Origin: Pipra filicauda
Taxonomy: Eukaryota > Chordata > Aves > Passeriformes > Pipridae
Length of the DNA: 64,000 nt
NCBI RefSeq assembly: GCF_003945595.2
Contig: NW_024104664.1
Location: 248,001-312,000, forward strand
Direction: 5' to 3'
Shown here: positions 25,601-39,870 of the stretch, piece by piece
Position numbering within the stretch: position 1 is the stretch's first letter
How the letters are laid out: every line of letters begins with the position of its first letter
Notes under the pieces: model-generated
Told to the model about the DNA's origin: nothing
The model's input: only the letters and a program-made list of their open reading frames with translations
Databases searched by the model: none
Made by a program: the position numbers and the translations under genes

Positions 25601-28600
25601 TTCTGTTTAAAAGGCATCACTCCACATCAAATGTGTGTAACACAGTATTCCAATGTCTCCCATATGGTTTCAGAATTAGACTACTCTACCAGAAAGAGCA
25701 AAATATATTGCAGATTTCCAGCTGCTTAAGAATCTGCTGTCAACAGAAGTTAGGTTAAACTCTGACTACCTCCTTTTTGCTGGCCAGTAGTGCTTATAAA
25801 TTAAAATTGAAGCTGTGTTTAACTGTTCTGTACAGCTCTGATGAGACTCCTGACTGTTTGGTTCCTCCATTCTGAGTTTTATTTTCTAAATTTACTTTAC
25901 TGTTTTCAGCACATCTTTCAGAGATTAGTCAAGGAAACTTGGTGGAAGGCAGCAGCTTTCTTCAATGTCTAAATTCCAGATAGCTACTGCTTCGTATGAA
26001 CTTCCACAGTACACACTTAATACTTGCACATCCTAGACCCAGTACAAAGTACAGCTCCACAAGTCCTGTGCACTTACTGTGGGCTGAGTCCTTTCACGAA
26101 AATATTATGTCCAGTCCTGTATTAACTTAATAAACATGATATCAAAAAATAAGACAGCTTTATCTTTTGACAAATTCCATGCATCTCATTAATCATGAGT
26201 TAGGTTAAAAGCATTTAATAATGGAAAAATCTGGTACCAGATGGTTCTTTAAGCACAAAAACTAGGAAAAATGAAAACAGAGCTGAAGTGACACAAGTTT
26301 CCCTAGAAATAAAATGTTTCTTGTCAAATTAGAAGTTGGGAAAATTAGGTATTGGAACCCTTTTCCTAGTGATGAAGGAGAAGCTTTACCATTTCAAGCC
26401 CATACAAAGACAAAGTAACAGCCTGGCAAATGTTCACTCTGTTACACTCAGTCACCACGACTATCACATACTTCTGCTTATCCATCAGATGTAAGTTGAT
26501 GTCCAGTGATGATTTTATACAAGTGCTACTCTATCAAGTGCAAGGTGGAGCCTCGAGACTCAAGATTTCCAGATGGTCCCAAAATACTGAGACAGTTTGA
26601 CAGCCAGGCTAAGGTTGCTGGCAGGTACTGTTAGAAGCATCTTAACCAAAGCTCTGTCTCTATGGAAAAGAAAAGATGAAGAAAGGCTGAACTGGTGCTT
26701 TTTTCTTTTTCTTTTTTCTTATGACAAATTACAAATTGATTTGGGGCCCAGGTCAGGATTATTATTGCTCTAATGCCTTTGAACTTGTGCAGAATTCACC
26801 TAAAATATTCCAAATGAACTCTAGGACGGCAGGATAAAAGAAGGTACAAGAAGAAAAACTGATTTTGGAGGCAAGTTCTCCTTGCTTTCAGGGTGATGAA
26901 ACAATCCTCTGAATGACAGATGTGTGCACATGTATTCGTATTCCACTACAATAAACCAGGTTCTTCAGTTGCTCATTATTTTCACCCCTGTTCCTGATAC
27001 ACAACATTACTTTGGAGTACAAAAAACTAAAGATGAAAATGTTGTTCCTGGTTTTTCACATCAGCAGTACAACTGACCTTTTCATAAAATTTTTATAGTT
27101 AGAATTTGATTATTCTTTATCATATAAGAATAATACCAGCTAGAATAGCATTTTCCTAGTGCCACTACAACAGACCTAAAGTTCTGCCAAGATTTCAACT
27201 GTAGAAGCAATCGCTAGGGGTTTGCATCTTAGCTCTTTTTTCCATGGGGTTACAGTTGAAATAAAACTTGTCAGCCCACATAAAAGTTCTGTATTTAGGG
27301 AGAAAAAAAAAAAAGGCAGGGGTAGAATTAACTGATCAAAACATATGCTTACTGTGGAATCCTAAAAAGCATTTTCGGGTAGTGGCAGTTATCTGAGTCA
27401 TTACAAAACTAATGTTTAGCAGTTCTCAAAGTTCAGCACAGACGCATCTTCTGCACTTAAAAACTACCAAACATTAAACAGCAACAGGTCTGAAACCAAA
27501 CTCTGGGTTCCAACATTCCTGACATGCAGATGTGTGTGACTAGGCCTCAAATCTTTTAGCCAGAACCTGCCAGACCACCACAACTCTCACAGGTCAAATC
27601 TGGAAACAAGAATCCAAATATTTGAAAATGTGGGAAAAACACAGATCTAAGTCATTGCTAGCATAAATGTTTGTCTTTATATAGATATGCAGCAGAACAC
27701 CCTTATCATTAAATCTGTTATTCTATCACACAACAAATTTACCCTAATTGAGAATTCCTTTGATATGAGGAGTTGTTCTATATGGAAACAATTAAGCTAC
27801 TAGCCAGAGCAATTTAAGGCAGTCCTGAGACTAATCTCAGCAGCATCAAGGGCTACAAGACTGTTCTTGCTCAAAAGTACATTAAGTCTACTTGACATAT
27901 TTGAAAGATTAGCCTACAACATACTTTTATATGCACAAAAAAAATCTCCAGAAAGGAAAGAGTTAATTGTTTGCGCCCAAGCCACTATACTGATAACTGT
28001 GTTTTATTAGTAGTAATAGAGCAGGATGGATCATTTGCAGCCTGTGTAAACAGCTTTTAACCAAAAGGACAAACGTTAAACAGGACACAAAACTACCCTA
28101 TTGGCTTCTGAATCTTTGCTTTCCTCATACAGCTTCCAGAAGTCTATAGAAACAGCATGGAATGAACCAGTAAAAAGACCATTGTAACAAGTACCGTATT
28201 TAATTATTTTTCTTTTCCCTCCAGAATTTTAAGTGACTAAGTTATTAGAACTCTCACTGACAACAGGAAGGTATTCTACCCATAAAAGTGTCAAAATTTA
28301 TCATATTTTACCCAGACAAAAGAATTTGTCATGACTCAAAATATAGTTTGGAATCAGTTAAGCCTTTTACTGACTTAAAAAATTGCCTAAATAATTAGAT
28401 ACTGAGTAAATAATGGATTAAAAGGGTTGCTTGTCTCCATATTTTATGAAAGCAGTTATGATAGATCCACCTCTATCAGTTTCCTCACTCTCACCCTTAA
28501 TACTCAAATATTTATTATGCCAGATCACATTTTCAAAAGCACAGTTCCCTTCAGACCGTGTCTGATGTTTAAAAGCAGCTCAGTCTTTCAGAGAAGGCAG

Positions 28601-31600
28601 CAATAAGCAGCTCCAGTTCAGAACAGCAGTGCAGTTAATTCTCACAATGCTGCACAAAACCAGCCTCTCCGTGTTTGTGCTTAAATTGCTAGATGAACTC
28701 TTTGGCCTGCAAATGTCTGGGCACCTCAAGATACAAGTGGACATTAGTCTAAAAATAACATCCTTCCCTTAGCATTTGGACACTGATGTCTGTGAAGTCA
28801 AGCCACCATCTCCTGAATCAATAAATTGACAATCTAAAGCTACCAAGAGAAAGAAAGGAAGAAAAACATTTCAGTCTTAAAGAGGGTGCTAGGCTCTAAT
28901 TGCAACCCAGCTATTAAATGATCTTGGTGCCAGATCTTATGGTATCCATATGTTTTCCTATTGTCAAGAGAATACAGTATTGCCAAACTTCCTTACAAAA
29001 AGTGCTTTGAGAACTACTGATGAAAAAGGCAACAAAATGGTTATCATTATTACTATTATTTGAAAGTAAATATAGTCCCTTAAGATATATTTGTTCCTTT
29101 TCAGGAATTGTAAATTCTTGCTGCCAACTGCCAAATCTATGGCACTTGGGTTTTGTTTTGTTTATTAAGGAGGAGTAGGCATAAGAGGATTTAAATCTTC
29201 TTTTCCACAGCAAATGACAGACACAGGATAGCGCCTGATTTCTACAGAACTAAATTTCTGACACTTCTAGATGCAGGAGACACTAGGAGACTTGGCACAA
29301 GAAGAAACTACTTTTAAAAAAAACAGAAACGGTCAGAAAACAGACTTCTCTGCTTTGGATGCTGGAAGTCATGTTCACAGCACTCTCTCAACTGAAGTCC
29401 CACTGCAGCAGAACACACTGCCCTGCAACACCAATGCCCCACTGGAGCGCTGGCAGTTCTTCCCAACAGGCACCCAAAGAGCAGCCAGCAATGTACTTGT
29501 ATGAGTTAAGCAGTGAGTGCTTCTTAGTGGAAAGATTAACCCTCTTGGACAAATTGCCAGCACCATCTTACACCAGAACTCCACTACACAACCATCTGCC
29601 TCTCCTAGGGAGCTGCCAAAACCAGCCACTGAATTGAGGGGCCTAAACCAAGATGGGAGGGCCTGATTTACAAATGTGTTCAAAGCATACAAAACAAAAT
29701 ATTTTTATTTGACAATACCTCTTTATACATTTTGACTGTGAGCTAAGGTAAGGAAAAGAACTGTTTCTTTTCTTTCACTGGTCTCCCAAGGCTGAGGTTT
29801 AACACAATTTGGTTTGGGAACCTTTTTCGAATCACCCTTGCTTTAGAGTAAATTAGAAACAATTATAATGAACTCAAAAGTGCTATACAGATTTAAAATT
29901 ACTAAGATGTGAATCCATACAGTGCGTTCATTTCTCTAAGATCAAAGAGGTGAACACAACTCCAGCATAAAAATATAGAGAAAGTGTGGAAGGAAATAAA
30001 GAAGCAACGAAGAAAATGAAGATTTCTGAATTCAGGAAAAACTGAAAAAAGAATCTAAAAGCTGGAGTGAAGAAAAACAACAGCTCTGTTCAATAATACT
30101 ATGTGAAATAACCAGAGAATTCAGCATAGCTGGATTGTTTAGACAGCAAATCTATTGTTCACTGCTAAGTTCAGTGTAATTTGATTCCCCAACACAGAAC
30201 ATGACTCTATAATAGCAACAGATGCATTTCAATTAACTCATTCATTTCTCTTCCTGAACTATTGTTCATAGGAAAGTTAAGATGTTGATACATTCCCAGC
30301 ACATCTCCTCTGTTTCATGCAGTGAAAAAAAGTGACTGAATTCTTCACACATGATCCTCAGAATGCTCATATCTGCAAAACCTCTTAATTCTCTAAGTTA
30401 TGATTTCTTAGAATATATCAAAAAGTATAGCCACTAATTCCAGGTCTTCTTAAACCCCATAAGCATATAGAGCTACAAAACTGAAAATTTTATTTTAAAC
30501 ATCTCAGCAGGAAAATTATCTTAATTCCAAATGAGACTCCAAAAGTATTCACAAGTATTTTCTGGCTAAGGGAAAAGACTATGTTCCTAGAGAATTTTCA
30601 TCTAAATGCCTCCTTCCTGAGCTTTCTTTTGCTGCAGAGTACCTTCTTCTCACAGTTTAATAGTTATCGAAAGGAATGAAAAATTGGGGCATTTAACAAA
30701 ACAGCAGCTAACACTGCCCACACGAAGAAAGGCCACATATAACTTAGGAACTGACAGAACTGTGAAGTGACATAAGTGGCATGGAGATATTGCCTGGAGA
30801 CAATAAAATGACTATTCCACTCTGAGTCAAATCTTAAGGTTTCCATTACACATTGAAACTTTTGTCAAAACAAGAACGTGTGTGGCCTCGTGAACATGGA
30901 GGGCTGCAAGTCTGCTCTGCCCGGTTCTTGGCAAGGTCTCTGTGCATATGACTTAGAGTGAGGTTACTCTGGCTGTCCCACATCCGAGGACAGTGCCCTT
31001 ACTAACAACTTGTAAAGTATGAGTCAGTCTCTCCTCACAAAATACATTTCAGAGGGAACTAAGCTGAAATGGAAACGTCTCCACAAGATTTCTTCTGCCC
31101 TAGGTACCTAGGCCAGACCTTAGTACTTCACACAGAAGACAAAGAAACATCCATAGTTTTTACATATTAAGAAAACCCATGTTAAAATGGCACCACACTC
31201 CAAATATTCCAGAGGTTTATGCATTCACTTGGGATTGGTAAAACATTAACAGTTTGAAAGGGAAGAACACACAAGGTGTGATGTCCTCAGGGATCAGTGC
31301 TTATACCACATTAACAGGAAACGTCTTGCTTATGCACAGAGACTGCAGTGGTGAATTAAGCACAGTTTATTTTTTATTTATTTTAAAGTGAAGTCTTCAG
31401 CTGTGCATCAACCAAGACTTGCATGTATGTTTGTGTCTTGGAAGGAGGAGGGAGAGCAGGAAAGAAACAAGCAAGCATCAAGATGAGAGTCAGGCAATAA
31501 AATATTTCTACCTCCATGTTTGTACTCATGCCATTTTTTCAAGGGTTAATATCTGCAACTATCAGGCTCTCTCATTTGTGTGGTCTAAATAACTCTCTAG

Positions 31601-33439
31601 CTACCTCATTAATTGTAGTCAATTCATTGTGACAGCAAAAATGTTGGATCAAAAACTTCATTTGTAAAATGGGTATTCATGTAGAGAAATTTAGGGGGAA
31701 ATGCCAAATAAATGCCATTATAATTGTTTCTGGCAAGTATTTTTAATTCTTTGTAACAGTATCTCTGTGTGATTTTTTTATCTCTGTAAAGACAATGACT
31801 ACCCATGGTTGCTGCATCTCCAACTTTCTCCAAAAGACACCCCGAACCTTCCAAAATCAGTTCACAATTAAATGTGATTCTGGTCTCACCTGGTGACCCA
31901 TGTCAGGGTTATAAAAAAGTGAGGAGTCTCCATATAAACTTCCACATTCCATACTATGGGCTTTTTTAGTGGGTGATTCTTTCATGTGCTGCTAAGACTG
32001 CACAGTGCCTAGAATAACTTGGGCTGGAGAGGTGGCTGCAGGCTCACCTTCCTACCCCTGTGAAGAGGGCCCATCACAGGATAATTCTCCTAAGTCATTC
32101 TCCCACACAAAATGCTTAAAAGACATCTCATTCCCTTAAGAGACAGAGACTTTGCACAGGCACACACACGGTTGTGGCTGAAGGAATAACACCTAAGCTC
32201 CTACTGCATCTCACCTTTTCTAACAGAAGTCCTAAGCTAGTATTTTCTAGGCAAAGCTGTGGATAGCCCTTATGGCCTTTTGAGACCATGGCACAACCCC
32301 TCACAACAGTGACAGTGGCTATTTGCCAGTCCCACTTCCAGTACATAAGATAGGTAACACATTCCATAGGTGGTACTTTGCCCCTCACACCCAGCCTTTG
32401 CCGTTCCTCTCGTGCCTAAAGGCAGAACTACAGCTCACCCTACCAGTTGCTTGTGTAGTATATGTCCCATCTCTTTGGAGCACTTTTGGTTCCATTAAAC
32501 TTCAAGGAATTTAGCAAGTCTTTGAACTCTTCCCACTGCTTTTTCACCCCTTCAACAGAACAGAAAAAAAACCACACTGCACTCTCCAAGTCATAAACAG
32601 ATTTATAAGAAGGAAAACCGTTGACTTGGTGTGGTAGAAGTGCTCAGACTTGGCAGTGGTTTTAGTTTTTTCTTTTTCTTATAGGGGAATCACACACTTT
32701 CCTAAGCTCCCTCATTAAGACTCTGTCCAATGTACAATCATTCTTCAGAAAAAAAATGGTATGTTTTCATTTAAAACGTTACCTTATGGTTTTTGGCAGC
32801 TTCCTGAGCTTCTGAGTTGCAAACACATCACTTCTTTCACAGGAGAGGCTTCTCAGAGCTCTTTTTTGATGACTTCTTTGTGAGAAATCAGCAGCACACC
32901 ATGTTGCCATAAATCTGGGACTAGAGCTTTGAGTCCATCTAAAATTACAAATAAAACAGAATTAGAGGATATAGCAATAAGAAAATCCACAGACATGATT
33001 ACCACATGTTTCCAGTTTGTAGGACAGACAGAGGAGGATACAGAACACAGCATGAATACAGAGCACCGCCATGGCTGTCTCTATCCCATAGCTGTGTTCT
33101 CTTCCCATGCTAAAGCTTTACTTACATCTACAGAAATGAAAGACTGAGTCTCTGTTCAATATGGCTCAAGGCCTCCATATCTAAGGATGTAAACTAGTTA
33201 TGGCACAATCTACTATTGCATTTCAGCTGAGGGGAAACAATACTGTCATTGTAGCAGAAATAACACCTTGGTCCTGTAACCCGAAAATACACATTCCAAA
33301 GCTGGTATTGCACTCAAAGAGATGGGGAGGAGAACAGCTGTACCAGTGGAAATAAACACATGCTGCTGCTTTCTGTAGGAAAAGCTGGAATACCAGCCAC
33401 AGTACTTCATGAGTGTTTCTCCTACTGACTTATTTTTCT

Positions 33440-33490
33440 TGTTGTTGAGTTGGGGTTGGAACAGGGGGATTTTGGGGTTGGGTTTTTTCT
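33440..33490 (+). other. G/T-rich strand-skewed tract, possible G-quadruplex
   Basis: The + strand carries GGGG, GGGGG, GGGG and GGG at 33452-33482, separated by loops of 8, 5 and 2 bases, inside an almost C-free stretch. The first loop is one base longer than the usual 1-7 rule, so this is a near-canonical rather than canonical motif. Confidence 0.4.
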
Positions 33491-36400
33491 TTAGGAAAGC
33501 TGTTTTCTCGTGGGTGTTTTGTATTCCGTTTTCTTGGTAATCATCTAATAAAAACATGCTAAATATCTGGTTAAAACTGTGCACTCAGCCATCTGCAAGC
33601 ACATATCTTTGCTGAAAAAGTCCTGGTGCACATTCAAATATTAATAATGGCACCAACATACATCAGAGTTCCCATTTCTCCAATGATTGGGTGTAGATCT
33701 TAACTGTGGATGTGTAGGTTTTTGTTCTCTGAAGAGAAATACAGGGGGTTTTTTAACCAACATAGAATGAAATGAAAACTAAAGAGAAGCAGTGTTGAAA
33801 TCTACAGAGCAGTAATTCTAGCTTTAGTCACTGACTTGTGAGTAGGAATCACAGCAGTCATTGGGAATAAAGCCATACTTTTTATTCAAATGTTTTCCAG
33901 TTATCTCATAGCTATATTGACCCCTGCAGAAAGGGACGTGCATGCACATGGGAAAGAAGAGTCACAGTTCTTAAGACAACTGCCTTACGGATCAGAATGG
34001 CTTTGGAAGTGCTGTATGAATGCACATAAAAATTATGCTCATGTGAAAACAAGAACACATTAGACCAGCACAAAGGAAATAGAAAATTACAGGGGAAAAA
34101 AATATCACTAAAACTTTTTGCATTGGTCTAAGGCTTTAATTGAGAAAATGGAGTAGTTTTTAATAGAACTTTTTTGCTGCAATCTTTTGCTTTTGGTACC
34201 TGTTTTTTTTCTAAGCTCTAAATGGGAATGAAGGACCTAAAATAGAACAGTATTCCCATCCCATTTAAGAGCATTTTCATCCACTTCTGGAAAATGAAGT
34301 GATTTGTAAAGCTAACAGAAAGGGTGACTAATGCTGAACACCTAAGAGCTCGGTGCCTCAGGGAACTGTCCATCTCTAATTGTTACCAAAACACATTGCT
34401 CCATGGGTAAGAGCATGAGAAACAGCAGCAATTCCCTTTCAGTGAAGCACTATAGGACTAGAAAATAGCTATATTTTAAAAAAACAGCCACATTTTTTGT
34501 AAAAAAGCACATTCCTCCTTTGTTTTATATGGCTTAGTCTGTAAAAAAAGGTTCCTCAGAAATAAATCTTCTGGTTTGCATTTGCAACAGGCAGAATCTC
34601 AGACATTAGTTGATGCTTTTAAAAGGAACTAAAAATCAGGTTTCAGAGACATTATGGATAGACCCTAATGACACTAATAGATGTCTTGAAGGGGTTCAAA
34701 ACATCTAAAATTAGAGTGAAACTGAATTTCAAAAAACCCTGTTTGTGTGGTTTTTTTCAGGTGATCACAGATTTTGAAAATCTGTCCCCAGATTACTAAA
34801 ACTCCAGGTTCGTTAAAAAACAAACGAAACATGATTTTTAGGAAGCTAAACAGGCTTCTCATCCATTTTTTAAACCAAGGCTTGAACCATAAAGTTAAAC
34901 ACACTCTTCCAAGCCTGTAGGCATTCATGCACTCGTTCTTCATGGACGTGTTCTACAGCACAAGCATTTTGAAGTGTTAGCATTCTTTTGTATCTAAGCA
35001 TTTCGAATCTCATACAGTACTAAAATAACTGAAATCTGCATTTAACCACTGTAGAAAGTGTAGTCTCCATTTTTAAACTCAGCTTAAAAAATCTGAACAT
35101 CTTTCAGTAAGTGTTAATTCCCCTTTTACTAGAGGGTCAAGTATAAATCTAGAACACTTCACTGGTGTAGACTAATTTTCCATCTATAACTGTGTAACAG
35201 CATACTTTGCCAACTATATTGTAATAGTAATAAATCACAATAAACTGTTCCTTTCTGATACTGACAATTCCAAAAATTAATTAGTTGAAATCTTACTACA
35301 TTTTTACATTCACCTTCCACAGTTTTTTCACAAGTGGATGATAAACAGAAAAATATAACCTATATTTCACTTCATTCAAAATGGGGCAGGGAGGGAAGGA
35401 GAGGAGTGTTAGCACATGAATTGTTCTACCTTTGGATAATTACTCGGAAAACACTGGAATCCTGAATGTGTAAGCCTTGCCTCTGATACTCAACAGTTTG
35501 GTTTACAGGAGGACAATGAAGAGGCACCACACCTGCCTCAGTAAATTCACCATATCACTGGGACTCTCAGTGATCTGGCTGATCTCTAGGAAAGGTTGTT
35601 CTTGGTTGCATTGCTACCACGAGGCTGCACATCATAGTGTTAAGCTCTTTAATACAATTTCTGGCAACAGGACTCCAGGAGATCAATAGTGCTGTTTCCT
35701 AGGCTCTAAACCTGCTTTTAGTGATATACTGTATCATCAATGTCCAATAAAACAAAATGCTGACGTGTCATCTCTTCCACATAAGATTTGTCACTATGTT
35801 TTCCTTTTACCTTGTTGAGAAAAAAACTTTATGAATGGAAAACATGCATTGTAATTCAACCTCTCAGTCTCAAAGCAGATAAGGAACATGAAGGAGACTC
35901 ACTCCCTATGAAACTTATAAAACTCACATTTAAGAACTTGTAATACTAAACAGGCACGGGTGTAACACAACATCCCACTGCCCATCCTATTAGTCCCAAC
36001 ATCAATGCAAATCAGTTCTGACTGGGTGGAGATCATGGGCCATATTACCAAGCATGTACAAGTATGAGAAATAAAACAAAAAATATGAATAATACAAAAA
36101 AATACATAAGCTACATTGCCTTAGAATTCAGTCCCATTTCTGCATTTGCACCATAGCATAGAAATAAAAAGATAATATTTTTTTAAATACTAATTTTAGG
36201 AAGCTCAAAACATCACAAGATGTATTTCTTTTGTAAAAGAAAAAAGAAAGTGTTCTTTCTATGTAGTACATTTCTACTTCATACATTCCCCAACTATTTT
36301 AACAGAATTCTGTTGAGAGAACGTAAAACTTGTGTGATGCGAAAACACTTTTGGAACACAAAGCTCCCTGCAGAATTTAACCTAATCAGCTAACCAGCCA

Positions 36401-38766
36401 CGAGTCTGACAAATGGGTTTGCTTTTGAAATGCAATGATGGGAAGTGTGGAAAAAAAGTCATTTTCTACCACTCCTGTTCTGCCTCAGTGCTATTCTGCA
36501 GAGGTGAGAGTGACAAGTAAGTCTGATGACACTTTACATGATGGTACTTAAGCCCAGTGAAGTCCATCATTCAGAACCCATGTACAATCTAGTTTTTCTT
36601 TATGAGTATTTGTCCAGTGGTAGATGACTAGTTTCTAACAACGTGGTAAGAACAGACCTTTCCTAATCAGGACTCACTTTGTTAGTACTGGGCAGCTGCC
36701 ACAGGCAACAGAAAAAGCTTTAAAGTTGACCCTTGTCTGAGCAATCTTCCAGTGTGGCTTATTTTGTTTATCTCAAAATCAATCCCAACATGAAAATGAG
36801 CATCCCTGCAGAAACATGAATGGGTATAATGGAATCACTTCAGCTTCACAGGGCAGATAAGGTCTGCCTTTCTTGTATTGTTTTCATAAGGCTGGAGTTT
36901 TGCTTGGATAAATTACAGAGAGAGGGAGGTAAAACAGAATATCAAGATAATAAAAGTAACTCCAATGTCTTGACCACAGCTTGTAGCTGCTAGAGAACTT
37001 CAGTCACTCAGGAAAGCTGAGATATACACATTATCTTGGACAAGCCTGAACCAGTTTGCTTTGTTTTTATTGAAAATGATTTTTCATTCTCACAGTACAC
37101 TTCTGCTTTTCCATTCCCTAGAGAAAGACTCTTCTGCAGAGACTGCAAAAAAATATGGAATGCTCCCCTAGGTTTTCTGGAAGTGAGGAACTTACTTATC
37201 CCTGCTTATAAAATAAGTTAAACACTTTCCCTTAATCTTAAACAAAACCTAAGGATTGAATTTTTCCACAATGGTAAACCCTGGCTTAATTCTGCTCCCC
37301 CTGGAGAAGTTTAATTCATTGTATTTACACAAGGCTCAGTATAAATAAATACCTTTAAAACCAGCCCCCTGATTAGTATAGACATGAAAAGAAATGTGGC
37401 AAATGGAAGTAATCTACGGAAGCAATACATGTGAATCAATAATGCCAACCAATATTTATGGACCTCATTATCTCAACATGGGCTTTTTAGGATCATTTTA
37501 AATTACTATTAAAAATAGCCATAGGTACATTTAAAATTAATATTTTAGAGTTCAAATGGTCTGCATTTGCCAGTGCAGATATGGATTTGTTATATGGCTC
37601 TATTAAATAAAGGAACAAAAGGTATTGCAGAATATAATAGAGTTCTGTGGAAGAAGAGATTTCTGCAGGAAAATGATTCAATTATTCTAAATCAATTATT
37701 ACAGGAACAGCTACATAGCTCTATATCAATCTCCTTATGTGTTTATAATTCTTTTGTCTATTACCTGTGGATAGTTTAATAGGAATTAACAGAGAAAAAT
37801 ATATCCCACTGGGAATAAGATCCAAACAGTTTGGATCATTTTTCTTGCTCTGAATTCTCTCTGTGAGACACGTGTGAGGGACAAGTCAAACCCATCACTT
37901 TGTGCAGGCAACAGCAGCTCAGTAATAAGCTCAAAACACAGCTCCAGGCTCCTCTGTATGGGACAGCCGGATTGGCCATGGACATCATTGCTCTGTGGAA
38001 GAAAACCTGCACCAAGTGCAGCACCAGAGCTTTGTGGCCAACAAATCTGACACCCACTATTTGATCAAGAGCCTTCAAAAAGGACAGCAAAACCCTTTCC
38101 AAAAGAAAAGCAGACTGTTCAACTCTGTCAGCAAGAGCAATAAAGGCATTTTTCTTAAGCAGAATGGATGCAGACCATATGATTAGAAGGCATAAGAGAC
38201 ACCTCAGACACTAGAAGACTTCTGCCTCTGAAGCCACCTTTACAGGATCCTGTCAGGCTCACCAGTCACAGGGACTTAATATGCTCATACAAAGTCCTGT
38301 ACTGAGAGAAATTAAATCCTACTGTATCTGATAAGCATCTGCTAACAGACCACAAGAAGAGCACAACAGTGAGCACTTCCTCTTTCTTTTATCAGAAAAG
38401 AATGTCTCCATGCCTCTCCCAGACCCTCCACTTCTCTGGAAGCATCAAAGGAGTTAAGAAATGAATTACAGAGACAGCTGTTTCTTGGCTGAGAACATAC
38501 CAAGGTCCTGCTCTACCTAACAGCTACATACAGCGTGTGGGAAGTGGAAAAGAAAGAGAAGGGAAAAAAAGTTTCATACAGCAACAGCTCATCCACTTCC
38601 ATTTCTCTAAAGAGGTCAAATTTTATTCCTGTTGGTCCTTCTCTCAGCCTCAAGAGGTCTCTCAAAGAGGCCTTGATCTATGTCTGGCAGACCTCATGAT
38701 GAAAAGGGCCTGACAAATCCCTCTCAGATTCAGGGCATTCCCAGAAGGCTGCACAGTAGCAATTAC

Positions 38767-38855
38767 AAGTGAGGAAGAAAAGAAATAGGGAGAGAAAGAG
38801 GGAAAGGAAGATATGGAAAAGAAAGCACTAAGGAGACAAAGGAACAGATGGAACA
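38767..38855 (+). repeat. Purine-rich (GA)-like low-complexity tract
   Basis: About 90 bases of mostly A and G (GAGGAAGAAAAGAAATAGGG and similar words). It is a homopurine-type tract common in bird noncoding DNA, and explains the S/F-rich frame on the opposite strand. Confidence 0.7.
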
Positions 38856-39597
38856 AAGATAATATTACTGATTTTCATGCTATGCTGAAAAATCTCAATC
38901 TTACTCTAGTGTCCTAAGGTAAGAACAAAATAAAAGGACTTATGTTGCATTACTGGCATGACTGGTAACACTGGCAAAAAGCTTGTGAGAAGGGACAGAA
39001 CTGGAGACCAATGTCTCAGTCAAGCTGAGTTAATGCAAAAAATAATAGAAATTACTAGTTGCCTCTAATAGAGCATTTCCAGTGGTCTCATTTGCCTTCT
39101 AAAGGAACAGTTGACACTTAAAAACTAGCATCATCCATGGAATCAAGAGGGTTGCAACGAGGCTTTGGATGGGGATTAGGATAAAGGGAGAGACTGGCAT
39201 TTCTAATATCAGTAGAGGTTGATATCCTTCTGCCTGCAGCCCCTGTGCCCTTGTGAGCCGAACACTGAACCATGGCCACATGTACTGCTGTTTGCAGTTA
39301 TGGCTACATCTTGTACACACACTTTCAGTCTATTTCCTTTAATTTATGCTACAACACTTATTTCTCAGAAAAACAAACTTAGCAACTTCATTCGCACCAC
39401 ATTGAAGGAATGCAAACTTCCACAAATCTGAAAAACACCATGCTGGTGTTCATATTAATGAAGTTATGAAATATTTCATTAGCACATCTTGGAGTATGAA
39501 TAATTTCTCACAGAATTTCACTTGGCAGCCTCCTCCTCCCATGTGGCCCATCAGGATAGTACATTATCTTTTTAACTTCTAGAAAACAGGACTTGCA

Positions 39598-39870
39598 AAG
39601 GATGATTGAAAGACCAGAGTTGTTTATTCTAGAGCAGAGGGTGAAGGGGCTCCATGACGATAACCTCCAACTGCACAGAGGGCTGTTGAACAGAAGGGAA
39701 TGTGCTGCTTCCCATGTGTTTTGTGTATAAAACAGTAAGTAAGAGGATTAGACATAAGGCAAAGATTTCTAAACACAGGGACCGAGTAGCACATTGCTTC
39801 AGAAGTTTATGAAGCCTCCATCATCTTTAAAGATGGGTCAGACAAACAACTGAAGCAGTACACAGTTCAA
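39598..39870 (+). mobile_element. CR1 LINE fragment, highly diverged, + orientation
   Basis: Read on the + strand, GCAAAGGATGATTGAAAG, AGAGTTGTTTATTCTAGAGC, AGAGGGTGAAGGGGCTCC and GATAACCTCCAACTGC align in order with CR1 words such as GAAGATGATCAGAGGG, TTGTTCAGCCTGGAGAAG and GAAGGCTCCGGGGAGACC. Further right, GGATTAGACATAAGGC, AAGATTTCTAAACAC and GAAGCCTCCATCATC match the segment just before the 3' end (ATTAGACATGAGG, AAATTTCTT, GAGTCTCCATCC). The terminal octamers are not seen. Divergence is greater than in the other copies, so this is probably an old insertion. Confidence 0.6.

Larger units (their letters stand above)
19666..39597. other. Gene-free AT-rich unique DNA
   Basis: Nearly 20 kb with no supported gene. 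The longest ATG-initiated frame I checked (22965-23357, 130 codons) and a 77-codon ATG frame (29271-29504) have no recognisable domains. The stretch holds G/T-skewed tracts at 21643-21682 and 33440-33490, a pyrimidine-rich patch next to a small G+C-rich spot at 22850-22920, a short TTAG repeat near 25347, a purine-rich tract at 38767-38855 and candidate conserved blocks at 22135-22265 and 23895-24030. About 24700-29270 and 30000-37800 show nothing beyond AT-rich unique sequence. Confidence 0.65.
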
